The notes beneath the pieces were generated by a model. That model was not told the DNA's origin. It worked only from the letters and a program-made list of their open reading frames with translations, and did no database searches. Below, one piece after another: positions 10,335-21,508 of a DNA stretch of 64,000 nucleotides. Where the stretch lies: positions 248,001 to 312,000 of the forward strand of contig CM082584.2 of the NCBI GenBank assembly GCA_040954595.2, written 5' to 3'. How positions within the stretch are numbered: the stretch's first letter is position 1; the number at the start of each line of letters is the position of its first letter. The DNA comes from Balanoglossus misakiensis (Eukaryota > Hemichordata). The position numbers and the translations under genes were made by a program.

Positions 10335-10770
10335 TATAGATTCTCACACTCCTGGCATGCTGAGAGTGTGGGATCAGAGTGTAAGAACAAATCAATCCCA
10401 CACACTCACTGAATCGAAAGCTGTATATGACGCGAGCGCTGATTGGATGACAAAGCGTTTTTCAATAACGTGCGCTAAATGTTATCCAATGACAGGATAA
10501 AGAAACTACAACATGCCAGATGACAACTCAAGAGTCATTTATTCAATGTTTTAAGACGAATTTGGCTAATTTGTGCCCGTGTGAGAAATATAATCTCATA
10601 CACAAAGGACCTAGGATCATATTTCCCACACTTGTCAGGGATGTTTTGTCCCACATTCGCCTGCGGCTCGTGTGGGACAGAAAATCCCCAACTCATGTCA
10701 GAATTATGACCCCTAGTCCTTGGGAGTGTAAGATTCTATTAATCTCACAACCTTAGGACCTGGGATAAGA
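10335..10770. repeat. Dispersed repeat, partner of 62445-62720
   Basis: Both copies share GGGATCA(G/A)AGTGTG, then CAAATCAATCCCACACACTC and ACTGAATCGAA(A/G)GCTGTATATGA, followed by GCTGATTGG(A/T)TGACAAAG. Inverted GTGTGGGA motifs suggest a MITE, but I could not fix its ends. Confidence 0.7.
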
Positions 10771-11391
10771 TTTCTCAGATGAGTTGGTGAAATTTTTGCT
10801 TGTGTTAGTCAACATATACCTGATAAGTGTAAAAAATTGCATCAAGGACACAGTGGTCCCATTCAGTCTACACGGAGTACATATACACAGTCAGATCGCA
10901 CGGTGCTCATTTGCATATGAAAGTTTATCAAGCGAGCGACCGTTAACTTTCAAACAGACTGCAATAGGCCAATTTTCAAGGTGATTTTCAACTTGATTTT
11001 TATGCTCTGTTGTGCAATAAAATACCATGTTAGCTGGATAAATTACGAAAGTGATTCCCATTTTTCACTGCAGACGTAAATTTTATGAAAATCTGTCGGT
11101 AATAGTAGAAGTTTTTAACGTGTTTTCAGTGGTATGTTGGTGACCCCGAAAGAGACGTCCACAAACGTGTCAAAAATCATTTGAAAACGACCTCGGAAGT
11201 TAACCAAACTTTCCTGACAGAGAGGTCTAATATCGGTCCCGACATCCGTGAAAAGAAATTAATTCGAAATGCTATTTTCCATATTATGATGTTCAGTATC
11301 AGTGATTGGTGATGGTGATTCTAATAGTGGTGACTTATCTGTATATTTTGGGCATACCCCATACTTTTTCGATGTGGTACAGAATCCAGGG

Positions 11392-11800
11392 TTCCCATTA
11401 TGTGGATTACTGCAGTCATTGCATTGACACGCAGGGCCACAACCATTGTGGGTCTTATAAACATTTACAACATCTGCTATTACAAGTTGGCATCTTTTTG
11501 CAGCCACACCCTTTTGTTAGCAACTCCAAATTATTTTTCACTTTTTCTAAATTGGCATCACTGTCCCAAATAATATCAAGTTCGCCGTTGCTTAGTCTGT
11601 ATCCATAATTATTGAATAAGGGAAACGTAACATGGCACTGATCGGCCTGGGACCATAACTGAGAGACCCAGCATGATCTTTTCCAGTGCAGTTGTAGGGC
11701 TTCAAAGGAAGGGATACATTCTTCCTCATACTGGATACGTGGCCAAATTGTTTCTCGTATATATGTAAGCCATTTGATGTGGTTATCTTTAAGACTGTTA
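11392..11800 (-). pseudogene. Transposon protein C-terminus with CXC (tesmin-like) domain
   Basis: One frame reads TIWPRIQYEEECIPSFEALQ, then LHWKRSCWVSQLW and LLTKGCGCKKMPTCNSRCCKC before a TAA. Shifting one base continues it as YKTHNGCGPACQCNDCSNPH. Together these form a two-part CXC cysteine cluster (CxC...CxCC.C...CxxxCxCxxC) of the tesmin/TSO1 type, which binds zinc and probably transposon DNA. The frame break lies within TGTTTATAAG, one T too many. It is the C-terminal end of the large transposon's polyprotein. Confidence 0.65.
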
Positions 11801-11969
11801 GTGACACTGGCTACTTGTTGATAAAGTTCAAAAGGATGAGATGCATCAAATGCTTGGAAATGTTTCTTAACATAAACACTACCTTTTAAACGTATGAAAG
11901 CGAAAATTCCATTCCCTACACTGTCTACTGTTGTGTCTATCAGTGTTCCAGGTATAAGGGTGCCACTAG

Positions 11970-12482
11970 TTATAAATTCAGGGTATTGAAAAAATGTCTT
12001 GTAGAAAGATATCTTTCCGATGCCTGCAAAGTATAGTCACAACCTGTGCATATGAACACTGTTTGAAATATTTTGCCTACATATTGGAGGGGAATATGTT
12101 GCAAATAAGGGTCTAAATTTAAATCTGATTTGAATTGATTCATGTCTAAATAAGTGAGATTGGATAAATCATTATCCAGTTGTACAAATATCTCCTTTTG
12201 AACATGTTGATATAGTACTGGGAGGAGAACATGATAAGTATTGGTATCAGGGGAGTAAATAACACCTTTCTTGTAAGAGGACTGAACTGCATGAAGGATG
12301 CATCTACTGTCAGCTTCTTCATGACAACTTTTGGCTTCCCACTCAGACACAATTCCATTACTACCGACGAAAAGACTCTTGTCCCTATTTTCCCCATCAA
12401 AGCCACCTGCTGTAATGAGGACATGATCACCTTGCAGAGCCGGTACAATTATTTGTAAAGATGTGGCTGACAAGAAGTTCAC
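11970..12482 (-). pseudogene. HEEAD(S/T)R-family nuclease-like domain of the large transposon
   Basis: The 170-residue frame has HEEADSR at about residues 54-60, YSPDTN at 76-81 and TGCDY at 146-150. This matches a set of repetitive invertebrate proteins with conserved (H/C)xEADTR, SPDTD and TGCDTTS motifs, usually compared with PIN/XPG-like nucleases with acidic metal-binding residues. Here the third motif reads TGCDYTL, so the canonical TS pair is lost. The frame ends just after it. It lies between the transposase-like core and the CXC domain, as in related elements as I remember them. Confidence 0.55.
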
Positions 12483-12619
12483 TAGTTTTCTCTTGCTTGG
12501 CCTACAATTAATGTATGTTTTGAGCTAATATTATTGATTTCCTATTTTTATGCATTTGTTTGTATTTTTCCATGTTATTGGTAAAAAGTCTTCATTTCTG
12601 AAAGTGATGGGCTTACTTC

Positions 12620-13230
12620 TTTTAAATTTAGTATGAAGCTTCCCAATTGTTGTCTGAGTAACCATAGTTTTGTTCAAATTGTTGCAAAATTTGCATATTT
12701 ATAATTTTGAGCAATATTTGCCATTTTTGGTCAATTTTTTTTTCTTTAAAACCGCATGCCAGATTGCTTTGCAATTTTGTAGGCATGTTCGTAGGTGTAA
12801 CCCAAATAATATGTTGTAAAAAATGTGATATTTTCATAAATGTGTTATAGGGGAAACTTTTTCAATTTTTGTCAAAAATTGTTTTCCTGAAACTGCTTGT
12901 CATATTGCATTGACCTTTGGCAGCATGTTCCTTGTAGTGGTTGAAGTAAGGTATTGTACAATTTTGTGTTTTTGCCACTTTTGAACAAATATTTTTTTGT
13001 GAAACTGCTTGTTGATTGCTTTGAAATTTGTTTTTTCTCTGATTGCTTTGAAATTTAGGATATAATTTCATAACACATACATGTATATGTGCAACTTTTA
13101 TTCAATTCTGATATCAGAAATATTCAATATTTAGCGAGTTTTTTCTCCTAAACCAATTGTCCAGTTGTTTTGAAAGTTACTGTTTACAAGGAGTTGTTAC
13201 CCCCAACTTAGACATGTTTACATAACTTCA
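12620..13230. repeat. Dispersed repeat inside the transposon, relative of 35540-36060
   Basis: Repeated phrases are TTGTAGGCATGTTC, AACCCAA(A/G)TAA, TTGAAGTAAGG/ACATTGTAC and TTTTTGCCACTTTTGAA, each preceded by GAAAC(T/C)GCTTGT. The same phrases recur in the same order at 35700-35970. It separates the nuclease-like and core blocks and probably inserted later. Confidence 0.65.
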
Positions 13231-13498
13231 ATAAGCCAGCTGTTAGAGAGACCATGGGCTATTAAATTGTTTATTACCAGTGGCAGGTCAGTGTGTGTGT
13301 CTGTCTGTCTGTCTGTTTCAGAGCTGACTGAAAGAAGTTGCTTCTCATATGTGTTTGTACAGACAATTTTTGGTCAATTTTTTTTCTAGCACTACTTGTA
13401 AGACTGTAATGACACATGACAGTTTATTGGGCATGTTCCTTGTTAATTTTTTTTACATTCCATATTTCTATATCGTAAGATCATATCTGCTTGCAATG

Positions 13499-14194
13499 TC
13501 ACCTGTAATTTTTATTGGGGTGTGTCACTGTTTCCGCATAATCCTCAAATGGGACCACAGTGTCCTTGACGCTATTCTTTGCTGTGTCATCTGAAAATAT
13601 ATTAGTTAGCTCCCTGGCGGTATTAAGTGGTGAAAATACATCAGCACTTTCAAGACAATTGATATACAACCTGCAGTTTGACTCAAGTATTTTATGTACA
13701 CTAACTGAATTATGGGTTTCATTTTGGAAAGGAAATAACTGATCTTTTAGATTCTTGGCAGCCATAGCTCTATAGGGTAAATAAATTGCTATTCTCTCCA
13801 TTAACCCACCTGTAGAAGTATGCAATGCAGCTTTAACATCTTTATTGACGCACATTTCATGGGCTTCATCTAGTGCTACATTAACCCAAGTTGAGCCTGA
13901 CAAATTGCAAACAAAACCACCTGCTTTGAAATGTAACAACAGAGAGTTTGGCATCTTCAGAAGGTCAGCAAGATTTCTTGGAATTAACCTCAAGTACAGG
14001 GATCGGTCATATGCATGGAACAGTGGGTTTATTTTTTTCAAAGCCGATATTCGAAGGTTCCAATTTCCTGACCTTATTGCAATGTACAAAGACATGTATG
14101 CAAACAAATCTTCCTCTATAAATCTAACCCAAAATTTGAAAGTTTTGTCTGTATTTGCCCTTCTGCACAGTACGTGAAATATCCCATAATTCAT
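13499..14194 (-). pseudogene. Transposase-like core, C-terminal part (DEAHE block)
   Basis: The 231-residue open frame contains NVALDEAHEMCVNKDVKAAL near residues 104-123, then MERIAIYLPYRAMAAKN and LKDQLFP. A (x)DEAHE-NK(D) block followed by an L-PYR-K-L--QLFP stretch recurs in repetitive invertebrate proteins whose upstream part carries GDGKT and DWHxLKN. I read the acidic residues as part of an RNase H-like transposase site, which is inference. The frame continues directly into KDTVVPFEDYAETV, a segment partly repeated at 10845-10870. Confidence 0.55.
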
Positions 14195-14735
14195 TCTGAT
14201 TTGTACAATCAGAGATTACTCAGTCAAACCAGGCAAAGTTCACATGTGTAGAGAGAATTGTAGACCACTAATAGAAATTTTGAGATCTTACTTTTAAGGT
14301 GAATCTTATTGTCAATTACCATTTCAAATGATTTAGAAAATTATGTATTATTGAGAGAGAAGATACGAATTTTATAAAATAATCAAGCAATTGCATAGCC
14401 AGCCATACCAAAAAGTTTGGAGTAAAACAGGGACACTTGAAACACCTGTTTAATCAAACAAAATGATATTGATATTTTCTTTTGACAGAACAATTGAAAT
14501 TTACATGTTAACTTTCAACAGAGACTGGCCACCTCAGTCAATCATTGCTTGTTTCCTCATTGCTTGTTTCCTCCAAAGTGTGGCATTTGCAGTACATGAA
14601 TACTTTGATTCTTATTGCTTTTAAATTTTGATTTTGGAATTTCACTCTAATTCCTCAACGTACTTTTCCTAGATAAACATAAATAGATTTATATGTACTT
14701 CATATCATTGTTAGTATCTAAAACAGAAAAAGTTA

Positions 14736-15487
14736 TTAAATGGGCAACCTTCGATGATACAAATCATGGAGAATTGTGGGTAAAATATCGTACTGTGTTC
14801 TGTCACAAAAAATCTGAAATTCCTCTTGCAAGCGAGTAAGTTGAGCCTTAAGGTCACCATTAATTTTGTCAATATGATCAGCTTTATCTTCAGTACATTC
14901 CAAAGATTTTGTGACAGCTTCTAGTAAACATTTTTGGACTGTTTCTGTATTTAAGGGACAGTGCTGGGTATTATGGGTGTCACCCCTCTTATTCAAAAAG
15001 GAATTGACAATACATCTAAACATACTTTCCCAAATTTGTGTTAGGAAGCGATGAGTTAGCTTGAAATTTGTACACTGTACTAGGGTTTCCAAATTTCCCC
15101 CTTTATGATTGACCCCTGCCAGATGTTTTAGGCCAGCATCCCAGAATATTTTCATGATGACTGGTTGGTAATTTTTTAGAGTGTGCCAGTCTCTGATAAA
15201 AGGCTGCAACCAGTCTAAATTTGCACCATACATGTCTTTTAATTTTATCAGGTGATGGAAAGTTTTCCCATCACCAACCACAACCAGGTATTTTATTCTT
15301 ACACCAACTCTGAATGTAACATATACAGCTTATTGATAATGTTATGGAAAGTTTCAATGGTGTCTGCGTGTTCACTTGATATGCCCAAATAAATGACATT
15401 TGAGCATTCACTTTCATTACTGTTAGCATTTGTTGCTAATGTTGATTTAAAATCCCCAAAAACTGTTTCTATATCAGCTCTGTGCAT
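14736..15487 (-). pseudogene. Transposase-like core, N-terminal part (GDGKT block), one frameshift
   Basis: The first open part (15487-15299) ends LHSELV. After a one-base shift the frame reads VRIKYLVVVGDGKTFHHLIK, then DWHTLKNYQPVIMKIFWDAG and LKHLA. The V-V-GDGKT and DWH-LKN-QP motifs characterise a large repetitive protein family of cnidarians, molluscs and deuterostomes. A strand ending in GD followed by a second motif with an invariant DWH fits an RNase H-fold transposase. The next block (14194-13499) carries the third acidic motif. Confidence 0.6.
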
Positions 15488-15749
15488 TGCATTTTTCTGT
15501 AGAGCAAAAATGAATTGTCAGAAAACAGTTCTGACCAAGCAATGGCTTCTTCTTGTTTAATGTCAAAATCTGACAGCGAAATTGATGACCGTGGTTGATG
15601 TTGTCTCAGTAGAGGTGGTTTAAATACTACATCATTATGAACAGTATCATTGGATTTTTTTCTCCGTAAATGTACGGGCTTTTCTCACAGGTGCACTCAA
15701 ACCTGTACCAGTATTTTTTTAGATAGATCTGTCAACCATGATTTTAGTA

Positions 15750-16643
15750 TTATTTCCACAAATTGCCAAAAATTTCATTCATTTCATAGTCTACTGTATT
15801 TTGTGAACAAAAGCCACTGTTTAATTCCTGCCACCGTTCAAATGAATTCCGTGCATTTTCACTCACCAGACTATCTTTACTTTTAATTAACTGCCTGTTA
15901 AGAAGCAAATCATAATGGCCTGGTTGACCTGGCCTGTCTGGTGTGTACAAGAGACAGACAGGCTCAGTCTTGGAGAACACATCACCATCACCTCTTGCAA
16001 ATATATCATTCTGCTTGGTGTATATATGTAATGGACATTTTGCAACATACACTACAGATATCATTTCTGGCATACCAGCATATTCATCTGCCTTTTCCAT
16101 ACATTGTGTTCTGTGCAAAATGTCCATATAACGAGTGCCGTCTAACAGGACATCAAGTTGTGCATCATCCATTCCTTCAAAGTATATATGATTGGCACGC
16201 ATTATGTCTACTGTATCTGCTCTTAACTTGTCTGCGAATATTTTCTCTCGGTCAGCTAAAATTGGGTCAGAAGGGAGTCCACTAGGTAAATGATCGCAAT
16301 TTTGCAATGCAATATCATTTCTCACAGAGATGCTCCTGAAAAAGCACCTTCCATCACCATATATGTTGATTAGCTTAAAATCTTTGACAGTTGAATGTTT
16401 GTCATGACTGCCAAAAACAATATCATCAACACTGTTCAAAATTGACTTTGGTTTTGGTTGGACCATTTGATAAGAAGTACCGTGGAAACCTCTGTCCTTT
16501 GGATCAGCTCTAACAGCTGCATATTTAGCTGATTTATCAATATTGTCAATGGAAGTTATACAAAATGCATTATTTGCAATATTTTCCTCTGTGAAATCAG
16601 CTGATGTTCTTTTGTTGATAACTCCCAACATGTATCTATGCAA
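15750..16643 (-). pseudogene. OTU-family cysteine protease domain of the large transposon
   Basis: The 297-residue frame is uninterrupted. It contains FKLINIYGDGRCFFRSISVR with the catalytic cysteine at about residue 100 (DGxC-F-R), and PGHYDLLLNR with the catalytic histidine at about 243. An aromatic/aspartate HYD trio after GH is typical of OTU deubiquitinases. OTU domains are carried by several large DNA transposons and retroelements. The catalytic residues look intact, but flanking blocks of the same protein are broken, so activity in situ is doubtful. The start chosen is the first in-frame Met; the true protein is longer. Confidence 0.75.
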
Positions 16644-17240
16644 TGTATCTCCAGAACAAATAATACCAAATCAATTTAGAATTTTCACTAGAGTAGATGA
16701 CCTACTATAACCTTCACCAATGTCAGCCAGGTAAGTATACAATGGGTAAGTACAATGATCAGAACAAGTGAACAATATCATACACACAAAACAAACGCCT
16801 GAGGAATCGTGCTCTACTCTCCATAGAGTGCTGGTCATAAAATCCATAGTAGTGTTTATTGCATTCAAAGTTGGGGCTTTTTAATTTACTGCATTCACTG
16901 TTGTTCAACGAATTGCTAGGACGTTGTGTTGACATGTACACAGCGCGAGACAATGATTGACAGGCAGAATGTATCAAAATTCTGGCCCATGTGACTGACT
17001 CCGCGAATCTGATTGGTAGACAAGACGCAAAAGTGTAAAAACTTGAAAGTCGATTTCACTTTATGAATGAAAGTGATTCCATAATTAGCATATCTCGTTG
17101 GGGCCACAGATCGTTGCACAGGGGAAAGAACGTAATCCCGCTAAATAAACTACAAGGCCGCTCGAATATTATAGCGGGATATTGGAATATTGTATCCTAC
17201 CTCTTCTAACGAAAAATAAGAAGACTGTTCATGTGATAAA

Positions 17241-17400
17241 TATATAATCCCATGATATTTTTCTTTATTTAACGTCATCGTATACTCGTGGTTTTCGCGG
17301 AGTCTAGCAACTTCTTGCCTACAGCTCGAAGTTGCACGGCTCTGCGAAAACACTCGTATACGATGACGTCAAACAAAGAAAAATATCATGGGATTATATA
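17241..17400. mobile_element. Foldback element inside the large transposon
   Basis: It starts TATATAATCCCATGATATTT and ends with the inverse, AAATATCATGGGATTATATA. The arms are about 62 bp, also matching across CGTCATCGTATAC. The whole element is one hairpin with a short unpaired centre. Confidence 0.85.
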
Positions 17401-17613
17401 TAAAAATAGTATTCCATAACACAGGGTCAATCTCACTGACAATATATTCAACATCAAATGTACTCAGATCAACTGTGTTTGTTTTGCAGTAATTACTGAA
17501 TTTTTAAGATTGCTGATAAATGCTGACATTTAATTTCACAGCCACCAAATCAAGCATTTTGAAAAAGTCAACGTCAACTTTACTCAAGTCTCATACTTGC
17601 TTTTCAAGCCTCT

Positions 17614-18048
17614 CTATCTGTTTCTCAGCTTGCACAACATACTGGGGATGTTCGACAAGTGCATTTTGGAGGGAATAGTGAGATCTGAACCCGTTCGGTA
17701 CAAAAAGGTGGAGAACTTTCTACTCACTTTTGATACAACAGAAAAGTGAATTGGATAATACACACATAGAAATTCCCGAATAAGCCAGCTATTAGGTTTT
17801 CTGTGGAATTCCACTGGTTGTACCTTGACCTTGGGTCGCAAAGTCTGATATTCATCATCTAAACAATCATTGAAATATTGCCTGACGTCAAACAATAGAA
17901 TGGCGTGTTTTCTGAGGAGCACTTCTCCTAAAAAGACAGCAGTTTTCCAGCATGCAAAATTCACCAAGTCGGTGTCACAGCTGCAGCCTTTTTGTAGCAT
18001 TGTGACATATTTTTTAATTTCTTCAGCAAGTGCTATATCACTCGACAT
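17614..18048 (-). pseudogene. N-terminal region of the large transposon's protein, unknown domain
   Basis: The 144-residue open frame starts MSSDIALAEEIKKYVTMLQK and continues GCSCDTDLVNFACWKTAVFL. I recognise no domain. Its position upstream of the OTU block, on the same strand and inside the terminal repeats, suggests it is part of the transposon. A second Cys-rich open frame just upstream (18330-18109; FPLCQCQYILAMRKSHPLC, then TSCL) could be a zinc-binding segment of the same protein. Confidence 0.4.
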
Positions 18049-18492
18049 AATTAGGCCTTGTTGAATACTACACCTTGCTTTTTCCGCTAAAGCAACAAAT
18101 GTTTTATATCATTTCAAACAAATCAGGCTGTCTTGAGTAAGGGCAAATGGTGTGTTAGTTTGTTGGTGAAATGTTTGCACCATATCAAAATCAGGGATTT
18201 TAAACAAATTGTTTGCCCGCGATAAGCACGAAGTACACAAGGGATGGCTTTTTCTCATAGCAAGGATGTACTGACATTGACACAGTGGAAATGATGAAAA
18301 TCCTTTAAAACCTGAGTTGTCTATACTCAATTTTGTACACAGTCCTGTTCGCCTGAAAGCAGGTCTATAATGTCGCGTAAAAAAATGGCCTATTTCGCGA
18401 CCCTTCAGCGGGGCCCACGGTAACGGCTACATGGTATGAAGTACTTTCCCTCATTAACATATGTTAATGAGTACCATGCGATCTGACTGTAC

Positions 18493-19172
18493 AGACACAC
18501 ATACACAACGAGAGATTAACAGGCAAACACTGGCTGACCCATAAGCTGCCAATGGCATGTGTACTGTACACACAGCAAATGGTCTCTTTAACAGATAGCC
18601 AGTTATGAAAACATGCAGTTACCAATCACTGTTATTATTGACAAATTGCATCCAAGTCCAGACCCAGGCTTGAATACAATTTTTAAACAATAACAACATT
18701 GCTTACCCTGCTTCACCGAGCTGAACAAGAAATGATGGTTGATAACAAGCATAATACTGAATAAAAATTCAAAAGTTACAGATATAGGACCTTTCGTTGC
18801 CCACATATTATATTACCATTGGGCAAGATGAACGACATCACTGACCACAAATACCCAGTAATGGTTTGTTTACATGCCCGTAAATCTGAATAGTAATATT
18901 AGCAAATAGTTCAGTGAACACAACATTTTGCATAACACAAGTTCTGGGGCCCCTAGTCTTGTGTGTGGGACATTTTCATAAATATTGATGGTTTTCTTGA
19001 GATTGTTGGTAATGTAATGGAAATAAATGTAGGGCTCGGGCTCTAGGAAAGCCAAATTTCATGGGCTCAGAAGCCTTGCCCATGAATTTTTGGCTTTCCC
19101 CTCGCCCTTGCCCAAAAACAAACGTTAATGGTCAGGGCGTTGTGCATTATTTCTATATTGTGTTGATCTTAC
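18493..19172. other. Intergenic or intronic stretch without identified gene
   Basis: The only recognisable item is a weak match at 18610-18790 to the dispersed sequence at 29449-29690 (shared AAGTCCAGAC...TTGAAT and ATACTGA motifs). I see no exon here. Confidence 0.4.
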
Positions 19173-19286
19173 CTGTACACTCTCCATTGACCAATCAATA
19201 TTCCACAGCACAAGTGCAATAAAAAGAGCCTGCTGTATTCACACACTGGCCTCCACAAAGATCTGCTCTCTCCATATATTCATTGA
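19173..19286 (-). pseudogene. EGF exon copy in block P2, disabled
   Basis: This is homologous to the exon at 1-85. It reads NEYMERADLCGGQCVNTAGS, then FYCTCAVEY, then a TGA, then LVNGECT before a good donor GTAAGA. The 5' border is also altered: where P1 has TTTCAG followed by ATGTCAATG, P2 has TTTTTCTCAATG, with no usable in-frame acceptor. Two independent lesions show that this copy cannot encode an EGF unit. Confidence 0.75.
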
Positions 19287-20285
19287 GAAAAATCTGAAAT
19301 CTGAAATCAAAGGTAGTTATTATTAATAAATTTATTATTATTTATTTCCTAACAAAAGTAATACACATACATCTCAGTGCATTTTCTACAGAAAATAATA
19401 AAATTAGAAAACAAGTGAAAGCTTAAAGGATAAAAATTACACTTAAAAACCCCAAACAAACAGAAACAGTTCTGAAAGACAATCCCTATAAACCAAAAAA
19501 GCAATGGAATGAAATAGTGCTGAATAAAAGGACGAGTCTTAAAAACCCCTTTGAAAACTGTCAATAGATCCAGCATTGTGGATAGAAGGTGCACAAACAC
19601 TGAATCCTCTTTAGCCATATGCCTTGTTAAGTTTTGAAATGATCATTCACGGTGATGAGTTATCAAGAATATACCCGTTAAAAATTACTGTCCCCTCAGA
19701 GAAGCATTTTGTAATGAGATGAAAACTATATGAATTTTCTAAGTGTATATTTATTCTTTGCAGAGGTAATTTACTTAGCTATAGGTTGATAATTTATGTT
19801 AATTTCATTGAATTATGCAAATAAGTAGTGAAAATACTTGTACATGAATATATCAGACAGTCTTACAGTGTCGTGTGAGGTTGATGACACATATTCTTAA
19901 CCACATATTTCTTGATCAATTAATTGTGTTTACACCAAAGTCCTCAATATCCATGGCAATCTCTTCCTAGGAATTTTAACACTCTCTCCAAAATCCCCTG
20001 AAACTTGTGTACCCTGTCAGCAAAACTTTGTCTGATTTTTAAAATACAGATTACTTCTTCACCCTTGCAAACACATTTTCAAAGATAAGTTTTCACATTT
20101 GTTAATTTGTTTATATTATGCATAATTATAATTGGAACAATTCTAAGATACAATTTCAACAAACATGTGTTCAGTACAAGTGTGCGGTTGATTACAAATT
20201 TTAAAATGTGTGCAATGGATAGACAGGATGTGTGTTTAGCTGATTGTAACCATAGCAATATGCAATCCCCAAACAGTGTAGCCAC

Positions 20286-21035
20286 AAGTCGCTTGCACAC
20301 GTGCAATGATTAGGGCGCCCTTTTTGGGATTATAAAAGTTGGTAAACATTTCTTATCAGCGACTCAAATAGTTTTGCATTCACATGTGTATAAAAGGGAC
20401 GGGATCACCGCACTCAATGCGTCCACAGCAGCGTGGCTAAAGGTCGCAATGGCGGATTCAGTGATGTGTTTACTGTATATGTAGCTCTGGACTTATACCC
20501 AAACAGCGTATAAGTCCAGAGCTACTGTATATGGTACTCCTGAATTTGCTTTTTAAACGTCGCCGACGCAGATTTCATGGGCATTTGAATGAACCGATAC
20601 CGGTTTATGGTAACCTTTCATTGGAGGTTGCGCCTGGAAGTCTGCAGTCCATGCTACTAAATCGTCGTCGGAGGTCGAGTTTGCAATTCCTTTGTATGTG
20701 CCTTGGCCATTTCTGCGTCACTCCAATTGTTGCCTCGAGACACTGCTTCGGCCATTGTTTTAGTAAAGTGAACCTCAACGCTTAATGCAGCGCTTAATGA
20801 GACAAACCGCGCCGGCAGAGTGCGTTTAGATCGGCGTTTAGTGCGGTGTTTCTGTTCACACGTGATTTGAATCGCTGTTTAGTGCGGCGCCCCGACCCAG
20901 GTCCCACCCCTCAACACCGTCACAAAAAAGAGCGGCGCAGGGCCGCTCTCACCTTTTCACACGTGGCACTTACAAATTAACGCCGCCCTAGGGCAGCCGC
21001 TGGGGCGGCGTTGACGGCACGTGAGAAAGGCACTA
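20286..21035. mobile_element. 750-bp insertion in P2, probable MITE
   Basis: It is absent from P1, where the flanks join inside GTAGCCACAGAAGAG. The right half is GC-rich with repeated GCGTTTAGTGCGG and GGGCGGCG motifs, unlike its surroundings. The ends (GCACACGTGCAATG and, inverted, CTCACGTGCCGTC) are only loosely similar, so the class is unknown. It contains the 18-bp-arm palindrome at 20481-20525. Confidence 0.65.
20481..20525. repeat. Perfect palindrome flanked by an 11-bp direct repeat
   Basis: GTAGCTCTGGACTTATAC (20481-20498) is the exact reverse complement of 20508-20525, with a 9-base loop. TACTGTATATG occurs at 20471-20481 and again at 20523-20533, overlapping the arm tips, as if a tiny foldback had inserted and duplicated its target. 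Confidence 0.85.
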
Positions 21036-21195
21036 CAGAAGAGACCAATGTTTAACTGATTGTAACCATAGCAATATACAATCCCCAAACAATGTAGCCA
21101 CAGAAGAGACCAATGTTTAGCTGATTGTAACCATAGCAATATACAATCCCCAAACAATGTAGCCACAGAAGAGACCAAAATCCACAGTTACATAC

Positions 21196-21318
21196 CGCCA
21201 CATGCATGGCCATCTTCCAGCAGATAGAATCCTGGTCTGCAAGCGCAGAGATAACTACCATGGGTATTCATACAACAGTGTTGACATGCATTTCCACCAC
21301 TGTGACATTCATTCATAT
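21196..21318 (-). CDS. Calcium-binding EGF domain exon, P2 copy
   Basis: This is the P2 counterpart of 2043-2165. It is 123 bp, phase 1-1, with acceptor CCTCCAG and donor GTATGT intact. It encodes DMNECHSGGNACQHCCMN, then THGSYLCACRPGF. The only coding change seen is Q to M. The upstream intron is about 0.85 kb shorter than in P1. The exon itself is intact, but its neighbours on both sides in P2 are disabled. Confidence 0.75.
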
Positions 21319-21400
21319 CTGGAGGGTCAGTTGCAGGTGCATGGCAGTACAATTGACATGATCCTTTAATTTTACAGTGCAATTATAAGATAATACTTAC

Positions 21401-21508
21401 AAATCCTCCAGACATTATTCTGAAGAGAGATATGTATGCTTCCTGGCTGTTATTCATAAACTGGAACTCCACAGTGCGTGAGTTTTGAAACATGGCACCA
21501 AGTGATTG
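21401..21508 (-). pseudogene. MED25: MED25-like ACID exon, P2 copy, splice acceptor lost
   Basis: This is the counterpart of 3100-3207. The reading frame is intact with one coding change (FVNN to FMNN) and the donor GTAAGT is kept. The acceptor, CCCCACAG in P1, is CCCCACAT here (bases 21509-21510), so the invariant AG is gone. Unless a cryptic site is used, this exon cannot be spliced in. It is a clear sign of decay in P2, or a null allele if the blocks are haplotypes. Confidence 0.75.

Larger units (their letters stand above)
10889..18492 (-). mobile_element. Large multidomain DNA transposon (KDZ/Academ-like grade), decayed
   Basis: Candidate terminal inverted repeats are ACAGTCAGATCGCACGGTGC at 10889 and, at 18492 inverted, ACAGTCAGATCGCATGGTAC, continuing to CATATG over about 33 bp. 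Between them lie only minus-strand coding blocks: Cys-rich (18330-18109), an unknown domain (18048-17614), OTU protease (16643-15750), a transposase-like core (15487-14736 and 14194-13499), a nuclease-like domain (12482-11970) and a CXC domain (about 11800-11392). Frameshifts, stops, a foldback (17241-17400) and a dispersed repeat (12620-13230) break it. No clear target duplication is visible. The superfamily assignment is inference. Confidence 0.65.
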
